A DNA stretch of 64,000 bases from Bacteroidota bacterium (lineage in GTDB: Bacteria > Bacteroidota > Bacteroidia > Sphingobacteriales > Sphingobacteriaceae), in contig JAEXHI010000026.1 in assembly GCA_023450085.1 (NCBI GenBank), positions 92,169-156,168 of the forward strand, in the 5' to 3' direction. Below, piece after piece: positions 24,945 through 33,432 of the stretch. The stretch's first letter is position 1, and every line of letters begins with the position of its first letter. Made by a program: the position numbers and the translations under genes. The notes under the pieces were generated by a model that was given only the letters and a program-made list of their open reading frames with translations, had not been told where the DNA came from and searched no databases.

Positions 24945-25410
24945 TTCTTTTCGTCATTCAGAGCGTAGCGAAGAATCTATATTTTAACCACCTAAGACAC
25001 CTAAGTTCATTTTAGATGTTTTGGGTGGTTTTGTTTTATAGTCCTTTTAACCATCTAAGATACCTCAGTTCATTTTAGGTTTGTTTTGACTAATGCACTC
25101 GACAACTCTTGCCGTCATTTCGAACGTAGAGAGAAATCTAACAGCTTTATATTTTTTTAAACCACCTAAGCACCTTAATCCATTTTAGATTTGTTTTGAC
25201 TAATACGCTCAGCAACTCTTGCCGTCATTTCGAACGCAGAGAGAATTGAAAATCAACGAAGTTAAATCTAACAGCTTTATAATTCTAACCACCTAAGACA
25301 CCTTAGTTCACCTTAGATCTCTTAAATGTTCTAAGACGTCTAAGGTGGTTATTTAAACCCTATTTTTAACCACTTAAGACACCTAAGTTCATTTTAGTTT
25401 TCCTTAAATG
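24945..25410. repeat. Spacer built of two interleaved direct repeats
   Basis: No gene. A unit close to AACCACCTAAGACACCTAAG followed by TTCATTTTAG occurs five times, starting near 24986, 25049, 25160, 25287 and 25368. Between them a longer module starting TTTGTTTTGACTAAT and containing CTTGCCGTCATTTCGAACG occurs twice (about 25080-25150 and 25190-25282); the second copy has about 20 extra bases before AAATCTAACAGC. At 25331-25350 an inverted partner of the first unit lets 25287-25350 fold. A GTCATTCAGAGCGTAGCGA core lies at 24952-24970. Confidence 0.8.
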
Positions 25411-25412
25411 TT

Positions 25413-26417
25413 CTACTCCTCTTTTTGTTGGAACTTATAAAACAAATACCCCAAGAAAGGTAAAATCAGCAAACTACCCAGCACCAAGGCCCAGCCCAAA
25501 CTTTGTATCGTTTTATCGGGTCCAATGGTAGTGTACAGCGAAATCACCTCCCCTCCTTTTAAACGGATAAAATTGGGAAAGTGCGCATAGCTAATGGCCA
25601 CTAAGATCATCGTGACCTGAAAGCCCGCCAATAAACGTAAGATCTTTGTCTTTCCCTTAAGCAACAAATACCAGAGTAACACTAATGACAAACTGGCTAA
25701 ACTTACGGCTGTTAATCCAACTTTGTTGTAAATGACCCAGTTCATTAATGGCACATTTTCCATGGCAGCACTAAAAAATACCATCGCACCAAAAACTACC
25801 GCTGCAATGTTCATATACTCTGCCTTTTTGATAAAGCGCTTCTTATCTTCCACTGTTTTACATTCGCCAATTAAATAAATAGCCGCTAAAAAGCCACATA
25901 AAGCTGTGGTAAACAATCCAACTGAAATGGAAAACCAATTCAGCCAGCTAAAAATATAAGCGTCCGCAAAGTTGTTGGCATTTAAATCTATCTGTCCAGA
26001 AAGCACGCTTCCGGCAATAATGCCTAAAAACAAAGGGGTAATAAAGCTGGAATAAACAAAAATCTGATTGTAAATCCCTTGCATGTTATCCTTCACCGCA
26101 TCGTAATGTCTAAATACAAAAGCAGTTCCTCGGGCAATAATTCCGATAAGCATGATGGCCAATGGAATATGTAAATGCACCGACATGGTTGTATAAATAA
26201 AAGGGAAGCCCACAAACAAAATCACTATGGCAATAATTAACCACATATGATTAGCTTCCCACACTGGCCCTATGGCATGATACATCGTGTTACGGGTTTT
26301 GCTCCTATTCTTCTCAGAAGTAAAAAGCTCGATAATACCTGCTCCAAAATCGGCCCCGCCCAGTAAAAAATACAGCAAAATGGCCAAACACAAAAATATA
26401 ATCACTACTTGTTCCAT
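25413..26417 (-). CDS. cydB: Cytochrome bd ubiquinol oxidase subunit II
   Basis: A 334-residue protein with about eight membrane helices. ILLYFLLGGADFGAGIIEL near the N-terminus, AIGPVWEANHMWLIIAIVILF and ARGTAFVFRHYD are typical of CydB. With CydA it forms the high-affinity bd quinol oxidase, which reduces O2 to water at low oxygen. Its start lies 13 bp inside the end of cydA, so the two are translated together. No cydX-like mini-gene was recognised after it. Confidence 0.95.
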   Translation of the reverse strand: MEQVVIIFLCLAILLYFLLGGADFGAGIIELFTSEKNRSKTRNTMYHAIGPVWEANHMWLIIAIVILFVGFPFIYTTMSVHLHIPLAIMLIGIIARGTAFVFRHYDAVKDNMQGIYNQIFVYSSFITPLFLGIIAGSVLSGQIDLNANNFADAYIFSWLNWFSISVGLFTTALCGFLAAIYLIGECKTVEDKKRFIKKAEYMNIAAVVFGAMVFFSAAMENVPLMNWVIYNKVGLTAVSLASLSLVLLWYLLLKGKTKILRLLAGFQVTMILVAISYAHFPNFIRLKGGEVISLYTTIGPDKTIQSLGWALVLGSLLILPFLGYLFYKFQQKEE

Positions 26418-27736
26418 GAGTCGATATTTGAAGATTGATAAAGCACTGGAACCATTTTAATTTGTCGGTAAAGCAAAAAGATTACGATTAAGCTTAGGGA
26501 GAAATAAATGGCCGAAAAGAGATAAAATGACCAAGCAATACCTGGCATTGGGGTTACCGCATCTCTGGTTCGCATAATACCGTAAATAATCCAAGGTTGT
26601 CTGCCCACTTCCGTCACCGTCCAACCTGCCTCTAAAGCAATATACCCTAATGGAATAGCAAATACAAAGAGCTTCAACAACCACTTAGTCTTTAAAACGG
26701 TCTTCTTACGCCATAAAACCACAAAATAAATTAAAGAAATGATCATCATTACCGTACCCAAACCTACCATGATTTGAAAAGCATAGTGGGTAATGGCTAC
26801 CGGCGGATGTTCATTTTCGGGAATTTGATCTAAACCTTTTACTTCCGCATTGAAATCGCCATGTGCTAAAAAGCTTAAAGCTCCAGGAATTTCTACCGCC
26901 TTACTTACCGTCTTATTTTTTTCATCCACAATACCACCAATCAATAGTGGAGCAGGTTTTTCTGTTTGATATAGCGCTTCCATTGCCGCTAATTTTGCTG
27001 GTTGGCGTTGAGCCACATCCTTGGCCGAAATATCACCACTGATAGGTTGTAACAACGCTGCCACGGTAGCAAAAGCCGCTGCAATTTTAAATGACTTATA
27101 ATGGAATTCTGTATGCTGTTTTTTCAAAATCATTAGCGCATGCACGCCAGCTACCGCAAAACCCGTGGCCGTAAATGCAGCTAAGCACATGTGTAAGGAT
27201 TGGGTAAACCAAGCATCATTAAACATGGCTTTAATAGGATCAATATTTGTATACTGGCCATTTACGTATTCAAAACCAGCTGGACTATTCATCCAAGCAT
27301 TGGCTGCAACCACCAAAATACCCGAGGCCAAGCCACTTACTCCCACCACCACTCCAGTAAACCAATGGAACCACTTATTAAGCTTATCCCATCCGTATAA
27401 AAAGAAGCCTAATGCAATAGCTTCTATAAAAAAAGCCGTTCCTTCTAATGAAAATGGCATGCCAAATATCGGGCCTGCATGTTCCATAAACTTAGGCCAA
27501 AGTAGTCCCAGCTCAAATGAAAGCATGGTCCCAGAAACGGCGCCTGTGGCAAAGAAAATAGCCACACCTTTGCTCCAAGCTTTGGTAATGTGTTTATAAA
27601 CTTCGTTATTGGTTTTTAACCACTTGTAATGCGAAACCGCCATAAAAAACGGCATCACCATACCAATACAAGCATAAATAATGTGAAAGCCCAAGGATAG
27701 GGCCATTTGTGAACGGGCTGCTAAAAAATCATCCAT
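26405..27736 (-). CDS. cydA: Cytochrome bd ubiquinol oxidase subunit I
   Basis: A 443-residue protein with about nine membrane helices. LSLGFHIIYACIGM supplies the heme b595 ligand region (His18), and VTEVGRQPWIIYGIMRTRDA is the hallmark of CydA. The quinol-binding Q loop is of the short type, as the total length shows. It carries hemes b558, b595 and d. A TAnnTTTG promoter box lies 22 bp upstream, so cydAB is a two-gene operon. Confidence 0.95.
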   Translation of the reverse strand: MDDFLAARSQMALSLGFHIIYACIGMVMPFFMAVSHYKWLKTNNEVYKHITKAWSKGVAIFFATGAVSGTMLSFELGLLWPKFMEHAGPIFGMPFSLEGTAFFIEAIALGFFLYGWDKLNKWFHWFTGVVVGVSGLASGILVVAANAWMNSPAGFEYVNGQYTNIDPIKAMFNDAWFTQSLHMCLAAFTATGFAVAGVHALMILKKQHTEFHYKSFKIAAAFATVAALLQPISGDISAKDVAQRQPAKLAAMEALYQTEKPAPLLIGGIVDEKNKTVSKAVEIPGALSFLAHGDFNAEVKGLDQIPENEHPPVAITHYAFQIMVGLGTVMMIISLIYFVVLWRKKTVLKTKWLLKLFVFAIPLGYIALEAGWTVTEVGRQPWIIYGIMRTRDAVTPMPGIAWSFYLFSAIYFSLSLIVIFLLYRQIKMVPVLYQSSNIDSWNK

Positions 27737-27758
27737 AAGTTGGGGAATTGGACTAAAG

Positions 27759-27766
27759 CAAATATA
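27759..27766 (-). promoter_or_regulatory. -7 promoter element of cydAB
   Basis: TATATTTG on the minus strand, an exact TAnnTTTG match, 22 bp from the cydA ATG. No clear -33 TTG. Confidence 0.55.
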
Positions 27767-28103
27767 GGGCTTAAGCTATTAACTCGTCGGCACTTAATCA
27801 CCTTTCAAAGAGATATTTAAAATATAGAACGTTTATAAATTAATCTCTTTTTGGGAGAACTGCTTTATATTCATTATTGATAAAGTTTCAAGGTATGTCA
27901 TCCTAAGCCTGTCGAAGGATTTGTTTTGTTGTCAGTCGCTTCTACAAGTTCAGCGTGACAATGCTCTAAAGGCTTTGACAGCAATCCCGTACATACGGGA
28001 TAAAGTATTCGCAAAGTGATGCAAAGAAACAACTACTTACGAAATTTTAAAACACTACATCTTTCAATTATCTTAGATGGATAAACCGAATTAAACAACT
28101 GCA
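27767..28103. repeat. Spacer with a dispersed palindromic element and a small hairpin
   Basis: About 27898-27960 is a GTCATCCTAAGCCTGTCGAAGGAT-type element whose far end (TTCAGCGTGAC) is an inverted GTCA end. A perfect hairpin ATCCCGT-ACAT-ACGGGAT lies at 27984-28001. No gene and no clear promoter for the following gene. Confidence 0.6.
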
Positions 28104-28892
28104 ATGACTTCTCGTTCAACGCTTCTGATTATACTTTGTTTTTTATCTAATCACCTGTTTGCCCAAACCAGCATACCAAACCATCTCTATACTTTTGGGC
28201 ATGCCAGCGCCTTTATTGGAGGTTTATACGATGCACATATCAGCTATGAACAGATAAAACCTTATGGAAATTTTGGATTGGGCGCTCCAGACAAGCTAGA
28301 TGGAGAAATCGTCATTTTCAACAACAAGTTCTACCAAACACAATCCTCTGGAAAAACCTTCGAGGTGAAATATTCAGACAAAACACCTTTCGTCATCATC
28401 AACAATTTCAAGAGTAATCAAACCATCAAAAAAATAGGCCCATTTACCAAAGACCAGCTATTTAAGTTTTTAGATAGCATTTTAACCAAGAAGAATGGCA
28501 TGTATGCGATACATATCAAGGCGAAATTTGCTTTTGTCAAAACACGTGCATTTCCAATGATTACCCAAAAACCCTACCCACCCTTGGCACAACTATTACC
28601 TCTTCAGCATTTTTTTGCATCCGAATATGTTGAAGGCGATTTAATAGGATATCGTCTCCCAGCTTATATGGAAGGAGCAAATATTACGGGTTATCATTTC
28701 CACTTCCTTTCTGACGACAAAACCAAAGGCGGCCATTTAATTGACGTCGTCCTCAACAACATGACCATCGAAATTGATGAACTAGATGGCTTTTCCGTTT
28801 TTCCTCCCCCAACTGAAGCTTTTCAAAAATTTGATTTAGAAAAAGACCGAAGCAGCGAAGTAAAAGCAGTGGAACTAGGTAAGAAAAACTAA
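28104..28892 (+). CDS. Exported acetolactate decarboxylase
   Basis: A 262-residue protein with a signal peptide (MTSRSTLLIILCFLSNHLFAQ). The family motifs are present: GNFGLGAPDKLDGEIVIFNNKFYQ, TPFVIINNF and GYHFHFLSDDKTKGGHLID, which supplies the zinc ligands His198, His200 and His211. The enzyme turns (S)-2-acetolactate into (R)-acetoin. The signal peptide is unusual for a metabolic enzyme and implies a periplasmic or extracellular location. It is alone: no acetolactate synthase (alsS) is next to it. Confidence 0.88.
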   Translation: MTSRSTLLIILCFLSNHLFAQTSIPNHLYTFGHASAFIGGLYDAHISYEQIKPYGNFGLGAPDKLDGEIVIFNNKFYQTQSSGKTFEVKYSDKTPFVIINNFKSNQTIKKIGPFTKDQLFKFLDSILTKKNGMYAIHIKAKFAFVKTRAFPMITQKPYPPLAQLLPLQHFFASEYVEGDLIGYRLPAYMEGANITGYHFHFLSDDKTKGGHLIDVVLNNMTIEIDELDGFSVFPPPTEAFQKFDLEKDRSSEVKAVELGKKN

Positions 28893-28894
28893 AC

Positions 28895-29797
28895 CTATTT
28901 CATGGTAAGTTCCGCATAGGCCGCATTTAAGCTTCTCGCAATACCATCGCCTTGCCACTCCGGAGCTCCAGGAATTTCTGTCGCTTTTAAGATCTCTTCC
29001 TTAGATTTTCCAGCTTTAATCTCTTTCCCTACAAAATCAAGCAACGATTGCAGATAGTTTTTAAAAGCCAATACATCGGCTTTACCACCTGTAATTTTTT
29101 CAGGATCACGACTGTGGCCAAAAATGAACATGGTATTGTTGTCAAATTGGGTGGTAATTCTATCTAACACATTCACCCAATTGGCAATATTAGCCCCATT
29201 TGCGGTATCAATAAATGGATAGCGACGGTTAAATACCAAATCACCAACATGGGCAATATTTGCATTTTCAAAATGATAAATACTGTCACCATTGGTATGG
29301 CCAGGGCCAAAATAGTAAGCTTTGATTTTTTCACCATCAACCTTGGTCTTCCACCCATCGTTCCCAAAAGTAAGGTCGGGCAACAATTGTTTATCCAAAC
29401 TATTTGCTTTTTCGGCTGTAGTACGCTGGTTTTTCAAGGAATTTTCATGTGCCACTACATGTTCTGCCAAGCCCTTAAAAGCAATATTTCCACCAGTATG
29501 ATCACCATGATGGTGAGTATTCAGCAGATATTTAAAAGGTTTGTTACCTAGTTTTTTCAATTCTTCAATCACATGCGGAGCAGTGTTTGGGAACTGCGAA
29601 TCAATCACCGTAAAACCATCTTTACTATTTAGCCATGCAATGGTGCCACCCTGTTCAATAAAAACACCCACATTATTCCGTAAAGGTTTAAACTGATAGG
29701 CCTGCTGTAAAATACTGTTCGCAAAAGCGTTAGATTTATAAATAGATAGGATGGCTAATGCCAAAGCTGATTGTTGTATGAATTGTCGACGTTCCAT
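28895..29797 (-). CDS. Exported MBL-fold metallo-hydrolase
   Basis: A 300-residue protein from the ATG at 29797, which begins MERRQFIQQSALALAILSIY, a twin-Arg-like signal. An upstream ATG 12 bp earlier is less likely. The metal site NTHHHGDHTGG, HVGDLVFNRRYP and MFIFGHSRDPE are all kept, so it should be an active zinc hydrolase of the beta-lactamase fold. The substrate is unknown; similarity to quinoprotein-relay or lactamase-like enzymes is only at the fold level. Its stop is 2 bp from the convergent acetolactate decarboxylase. Confidence 0.82.
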   Translation of the reverse strand: MERRQFIQQSALALAILSIYKSNAFANSILQQAYQFKPLRNNVGVFIEQGGTIAWLNSKDGFTVIDSQFPNTAPHVIEELKKLGNKPFKYLLNTHHHGDHTGGNIAFKGLAEHVVAHENSLKNQRTTAEKANSLDKQLLPDLTFGNDGWKTKVDGEKIKAYYFGPGHTNGDSIYHFENANIAHVGDLVFNRRYPFIDTANGANIANWVNVLDRITTQFDNNTMFIFGHSRDPEKITGGKADVLAFKNYLQSLLDFVGKEIKAGKSKEEILKATEIPGAPEWQGDGIARSLNAAYAELTMK

Positions 29798-29807
29798 ATT
29801 GCAAAAC

Positions 29808-29833
29808 AAAAAACCACGACTTGATTGTCGTGG
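29808..29833 (-). terminator. Rho-independent terminator after the small disordered protein gene
   Basis: A 7-bp stem (29814-29820 with 29827-29833) with a 6-nt loop; on the minus strand six T follow. It separates the gene ending at 29858 from the MBL gene starting at 29797. Confidence 0.85.
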
Positions 29834-29857
29834 CTTAAATTTAATTAAATATTCTGA

Positions 29858-30061
29858 TTAAAATCCAGTGCCTGGTGTAGTTCCTGGTTCATGACCATCA
29901 CTCAGTGGTTCATGTTTACGAGAATGGTTCTTGGTAAATTTACTACTGATGGAAGAAGAAGGATTGCTCTCTATGTTTTCTTCTGTCCTCGTAGGTTTTG
30001 TTTCGTCAATGTCGATCAGGTCGTTCCTAACTTCCTTTTCTTTCTTATCTTTATTTTCCAT
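29858..30061 (-). CDS. Small disordered polar protein, unknown function
   Basis: A 67-residue frame from the ATG at 30061 (MENKDKKEKEVRNDLIDID). It is rich in Lys, Glu, Ser and Pro and ends HEPLSDGHEPGTTPGTGF. No signal, membrane segment or known domain. A further in-frame ATG at 30121 would add 20 residues. The clear terminator directly after it supports a real transcript. I cannot assign a function. Confidence 0.5.
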   Translation of the reverse strand: MENKDKKEKEVRNDLIDIDETKPTRTEENIESNPSSSISSKFTKNHSRKHEPLSDGHEPGTTPGTGF

Positions 30062-30199
30062 GATCTTATAATTTTTATTTAATGGTAATGAAGCTACCCC
30101 AATAAATTGGGATGGTTCCATGATCTTAAGTTTTGATACGTTTATTTAACAAAACTCATTTAACGATTGTTTTGTAACATCACTAAACCATTTCACAAA

Positions 30200-30856
30200 A
30201 TGAAAAAAGCAATTTTATTTGGGGCCAGCGGTTTTGTTGGCGGTTATCTGCTTCATGACTTGCTGCATAGTGATCTCTATGAAGAAGTGATAGTGGTGGT
30301 GCGCAAACCATTGGAAATACAACATCCTAAATTAAAAACCATCATTGCCCACTATGAAACTTTAGCACAACATCAAAATGAACTAGTGGCAGACGACATA
30401 TTTATAGCGCTCGGGACTACCAAGAAAAAAACTCCCAACGAGAAAGTCTACTATCAAATAGACCACGACTACCCCGTACTTGCTGCACAACTAACCAAAG
30501 CCAATGGTGCTAAATCGGTTCTGATGGTGAGTGCCGTGGGCGCCAACGTCAATTCTTCTATTTTCTACGTCAAAACAAAGGGCGAAACCGAAAGAGATGT
30601 GGTTACGGTTGATTTTGAGCATACCCATATTTTCCAGCCATCAATGATTATGGGCAATAGAGCAGAAAGCCGACCTCTGGAAAAAGTTTTTATCAGCATT
30701 TTCAGTGTAGTAAATGTCTTATTGATTGGAAAACTAAATAAATACAAAGGCATTACTGCTTCAGATATTGCGAAAGCGATGTTCGCAGCCGCCCAACAAC
30801 CTGCCAAAAAAGTAAAGGTTTACCAATGGAAAGAAATGCAGGAATTATTGCATTAA
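30200..30856 (+). CDS. NAD(P)-binding atypical SDR protein (TIP30/HTATIP2-like)
   Basis: A 218-residue Rossmann protein from the ATG at 30200, which starts at KKAILFGASGFVGGYLL, the dinucleotide-binding loop. Further motifs are FIALGTTKKKTPNEKVYYQIDHDY, VLMVSAVGAN and a Tyr-x-x-x-Lys in FYVKTKGETER, which would be the catalytic pair. This places it among the atypical short-chain dehydrogenases near TIP30 and YwnB-like proteins. The substrate is unknown. A longer reading from 30167 adds 11 residues without a domain. Confidence 0.8.
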   Translation: MKKAILFGASGFVGGYLLHDLLHSDLYEEVIVVVRKPLEIQHPKLKTIIAHYETLAQHQNELVADDIFIALGTTKKKTPNEKVYYQIDHDYPVLAAQLTKANGAKSVLMVSAVGANVNSSIFYVKTKGETERDVVTVDFEHTHIFQPSMIMGNRAESRPLEKVFISIFSVVNVLLIGKLNKYKGITASDIAKAMFAAAQQPAKKVKVYQWKEMQELLH

Positions 30857-30893
30857 TTTTTTCGGACTGCCATAGGGTTGTCAGTGTGAATTT

Positions 30894-30901
30894 TATTTTT
30901 G
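30894..30901 (+). promoter_or_regulatory. -7 promoter element before the YdeI-like gene
   Basis: TATTTTTG, an exact TAnnTTTG match; the predicted transcription start (about 30906) excludes the TTG at 30899 as a start codon and supports the ATG at 30920. Confidence 0.6.
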
Positions 30902-30919
30902 CCGCAAACCATCTATCAA

Positions 30920-31396
30920 ATGTCGCAACAGAAACCACTTGTAGAAAAAGATTATCTCCTTAAAAAATTTAACGGGAAAGGTGGCTGGACTTTTATTGAA
31001 CTACCAGAAATAAAACCTGATCGGAAACGCTATTTTGGATGGGTAAAGGTAAGTGGTTTTATTGATGACTATGAACTTCAGAACTATCCTTTGCAGTCTA
31101 TGGGTAACGGCAATTTGTTTTTACCTGTGAAAGCAGAAATACGCAAACACATTAAAAAGCAAGCTGGAGATGTGGTGAGAGTAGTGCTATTTAGCGATAT
31201 TGATACCGATACCAATATCACAGAAGAACTGAAAGTATGTTTGGAAGAATTTCCAGAAGCTTATGCGAAATTCAACACCCTTTCTGCAAGCAAACAAAAG
31301 GCTTACATTGATTGGATTTCTACTGCTAAAAACGACGAAACTAAAGTTCAGCGCATTATCAGTACCATTGACCAAATTTTGGCATTAAAGACATAA
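30920..31396 (+). CDS. DUF1905/YdeI-like protein
   Basis: A 158-residue protein. The N-terminal 95 residues are a DUF1905 beta-barrel (GGWTFIELPEIKPD, YFGWVKVSGFIDDYELQNYPLQSMGNGNLFLPV) and the C-terminal part matches the bacteriocin-protection YdeI/OmpD-associated domain (FNTLSASKQKAYIDWISTAK). Function is unproven; members are linked to resistance to cationic peptides by name only. The start is fixed by the promoter box at 30894. Confidence 0.75.
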   Translation: MSQQKPLVEKDYLLKKFNGKGGWTFIELPEIKPDRKRYFGWVKVSGFIDDYELQNYPLQSMGNGNLFLPVKAEIRKHIKKQAGDVVRVVLFSDIDTDTNITEELKVCLEEFPEAYAKFNTLSASKQKAYIDWISTAKNDETKVQRIISTIDQILALKT

Positions 31397-31424
31397 TTAG
31401 AAACAGCTATTAAAATCAACAAAT

Positions 31425-31976
31425 ATGAGCTATTGCAGCGTTATCCCCAGCATGCAGCCCGACGAGCGCAGGGCCTTGCATTCCAACTACCATGATCATC
31501 ATTACGGTTTTCCTATTCACGACGATAATGAACTTTTTGGAAGGTTAATTTTAGAAATTAACCAAGCTGGCCTAAGTTGGGAAACCATCTTAAAGAAAGA
31601 AGAGGGTTTTAGAAAAGCCTATGCCAATTTCGACATTAAAAAGATAGCCAATTTTAGCGAAGCTGATAGGGAACGTTTATTGCAAGACCCTGGTATTATT
31701 CGCAATAAGTTAAAGGTAAATGCTGCCATTGAGAATGCAAAAACCATTTTACAACTACAACAAGAGTTTGGTAGTTTTGAGAAATGGCTGGAGAACCATC
31801 ATCCTAAAACCAAAGCAGAATGGGTAAAACTATTTAAAAAGACCTTTAAGTTTACTGGTGGAGAAATTGTAGGGGAATTTTTAATGAGTATCGGTTTTCT
31901 GCCGGGCGCACATGATACCAACTGCCCTGTTCATGAGAAGATATTAAAGAGTAATCCGAAGTGGGTTAATCAGTAA
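31425..31976 (+). CDS. tag: DNA-3-methyladenine glycosylase I
   Basis: A 183-residue protein matching Tag: an N-terminal zinc-ligand Cys4, YHDHHYGFPIHDDNELFGRLILE, NQAGLSWETILKKEEGFRKAY and a C-terminal GAHDTNCPVH that supplies the other zinc ligands. The enzyme removes 3-methyladenine from alkylated DNA. The usual YHDxEWG reads YHDHHYG here. It follows the DUF1905 gene by 28 bp and may share its promoter. Confidence 0.9.
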   Translation: MSYCSVIPSMQPDERRALHSNYHDHHYGFPIHDDNELFGRLILEINQAGLSWETILKKEEGFRKAYANFDIKKIANFSEADRERLLQDPGIIRNKLKVNAAIENAKTILQLQQEFGSFEKWLENHHPKTKAEWVKLFKKTFKFTGGEIVGEFLMSIGFLPGAHDTNCPVHEKILKSNPKWVNQ

Positions 31977-31994
31977 ATTCTTGACAACAAATAG

Positions 31995-32073
31995 ACCTCG
32001 TAGGTTTAACTTTCGCTTGTTAATTTATTCAATGGTTAAGTTGAGAGCTACGCCGTTTAAAAACCTACGAGGT
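31995..32073. repeat. Palindromic spacer element (79 bp)
   Basis: Perfect 13-bp inverted ends: ACCTCGTAGGTTT at 31995-32007 and AAACCTACGAGGT at 32061-32073, around a non-coding middle. Confidence 0.7.
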
Positions 32074-32113
32074 TAAAAGATTCCTCCTAGCGTCGGAATG
32101 ACAAGGCTTATTA

Positions 32114-32149
32114 AATAAAAAAAGGGAAAACTTGACAGTTTTCCCTTTT
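32114..32149 (-). terminator. Rho-independent terminator of the cysteine desulfurase gene
   Basis: A 12-bp stem (32120-32131 with 32138-32149), loop of 6 nt; on the minus strand a T run follows. The stem's own T-rich arm could also serve the plus strand. Confidence 0.8.
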
Positions 32150-32173
32150 CTTTTAAACCTATGAATATTCAGC

Positions 32174-33322
32174 TTATGCCAAAGCGTTCTGTTTTACTAC
32201 CATTTTAACTTTCTCCAAGGTATAGTCAATTTCCTCTTTAGTAGTGTATTTACTAAATGAGAAACGAACCGCAGGACGATTTGGATCTGCTTTGATGCCA
32301 TTCAGTACGTGCGAACCGATGTTAGATCCTGAAGAACAAGCACTGCCTCCAGAAGCACAAATACCGTTAATGTCCAAATTGAACAATAACATATCTGCCA
32401 TATCCATTTCAGGGAAAGATACGTTCAACACGGTGTACAAACTTTTATCTGAGTCGGTTTCACCGTTGAAAGAAATACCTGGAATTTCAGCAATCAGCTG
32501 CTGCTTCATGTAATCCTTTAAACCCTGTATATGATTTTGGTGCTGCTCCATTTCGGTATAAGCAATTTCCAAAGCTTTGGCCAAACCAACAATGCCATAT
32601 ACATTTTCGGTACCACCACGCATGTTACGCTCTTGCGCTCCTCCATAAATCATTGGTGGAATTTTAATGCTATTATTTACATATAAAAATCCTACACCTT
32701 TTGGACCATGCAATTTATGTGCTGCACAAACAATAAAGTGGGCTTTTAGCTTACGTACATCATGTTGGTAATGTCCCATCGTTTGTACCGTGTCCGCATG
32801 ATAAATAGCATTATATTTCTCACATAAATCACCTACTTTTTCCATATCGGTTAAAGTACCCAACTCATTATTGGCATGCATTAAAGAAACAAAACTACGT
32901 TCGTTATTTTGCAAAAGCTCTTCTAAATGAGCATAGTCTACATTGCCTTTTTCATCAATATTTACAAAACTAAGTTTATCTATCACGCCATCCTTAAGCA
33001 ACATGTTCAAGGTGTGCTCTACAGCATGATGCTCAATAGTAGAAGTAATGGCATGTTTAATCCCGTAAGCTGCAATTCCACAACGAATAGCGGTATTGTC
33101 TGCTTCGGTACCACCAGAAGTAAAGAAAACTTCTGAAGGCGACGCATTAAGCAGCGTAGCTACCGTTTTGCGTGCTTTCTCTACCAAGGTTCTCACCTCA
33201 CGGCCCAATGCATGTATGGCAGAAGGATTCCCGTAGTAATTTTGCATTACATTGGTCATTTCTTCCACTACAGCAGGGTCAAGGGGTGTGGTAGCTGCAT
33301 TGTCTAAATAAACTCGTTTCAT
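32174..33322 (-). CDS. Cysteine desulfurase (IscS/NifS type)
   Basis: A 382-residue class V aminotransferase-fold enzyme. It opens with VYLDNAATTPLDPAVVE; the PLP lysine is Lys203 in CAAHKLHGPKG, and the sulfur-accepting loop GGSACSSGSNIG holds Cys329. It takes sulfur from cysteine and passes it on for Fe-S clusters or tRNA thiolation. No IscU lies beside it; the iscX-like and ferredoxin genes are 11 kb away. Since several paralogues are usual, I leave the symbol open. A heptad repeat tract lies just upstream of its start. Confidence 0.92.
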   Translation of the reverse strand: MKRVYLDNAATTPLDPAVVEEMTNVMQNYYGNPSAIHALGREVRTLVEKARKTVATLLNASPSEVFFTSGGTEADNTAIRCGIAAYGIKHAITSTIEHHAVEHTLNMLLKDGVIDKLSFVNIDEKGNVDYAHLEELLQNNERSFVSLMHANNELGTLTDMEKVGDLCEKYNAIYHADTVQTMGHYQHDVRKLKAHFIVCAAHKLHGPKGVGFLYVNNSIKIPPMIYGGAQERNMRGGTENVYGIVGLAKALEIAYTEMEQHQNHIQGLKDYMKQQLIAEIPGISFNGETDSDKSLYTVLNVSFPEMDMADMLLFNLDINGICASGGSACSSGSNIGSHVLNGIKADPNRPAVRFSFSKYTTKEEIDYTLEKVKMVVKQNALA

Positions 33323-33364
33323 TTTTATTTGTGTGTTAGTTAGTGTTTTTCAGGAGCCAGGTAT

Positions 33365-33398
33365 TAGTGGCTAGTAGTTAGTGATTAGTGCCTAGTTA
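33365..33398 (+). repeat. Heptad YTAGNNN tract C
   Basis: TAG at 33365, 33372, 33379, 33386 and 33393, exact 7-bp steps, between the cysteine desulfurase and glmM genes. Confidence 0.8.
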
Positions 33399-33432
33399 AA
33401 CAGTTCACTGATTTTAACAATTAACCATCTTC

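Noticed and set aside
24945..25410. CRISPR-like array
   Set aside because: Repeat copies differ, spacing is irregular and the stretches between repeats are themselves repeated; no cas genes in the window.
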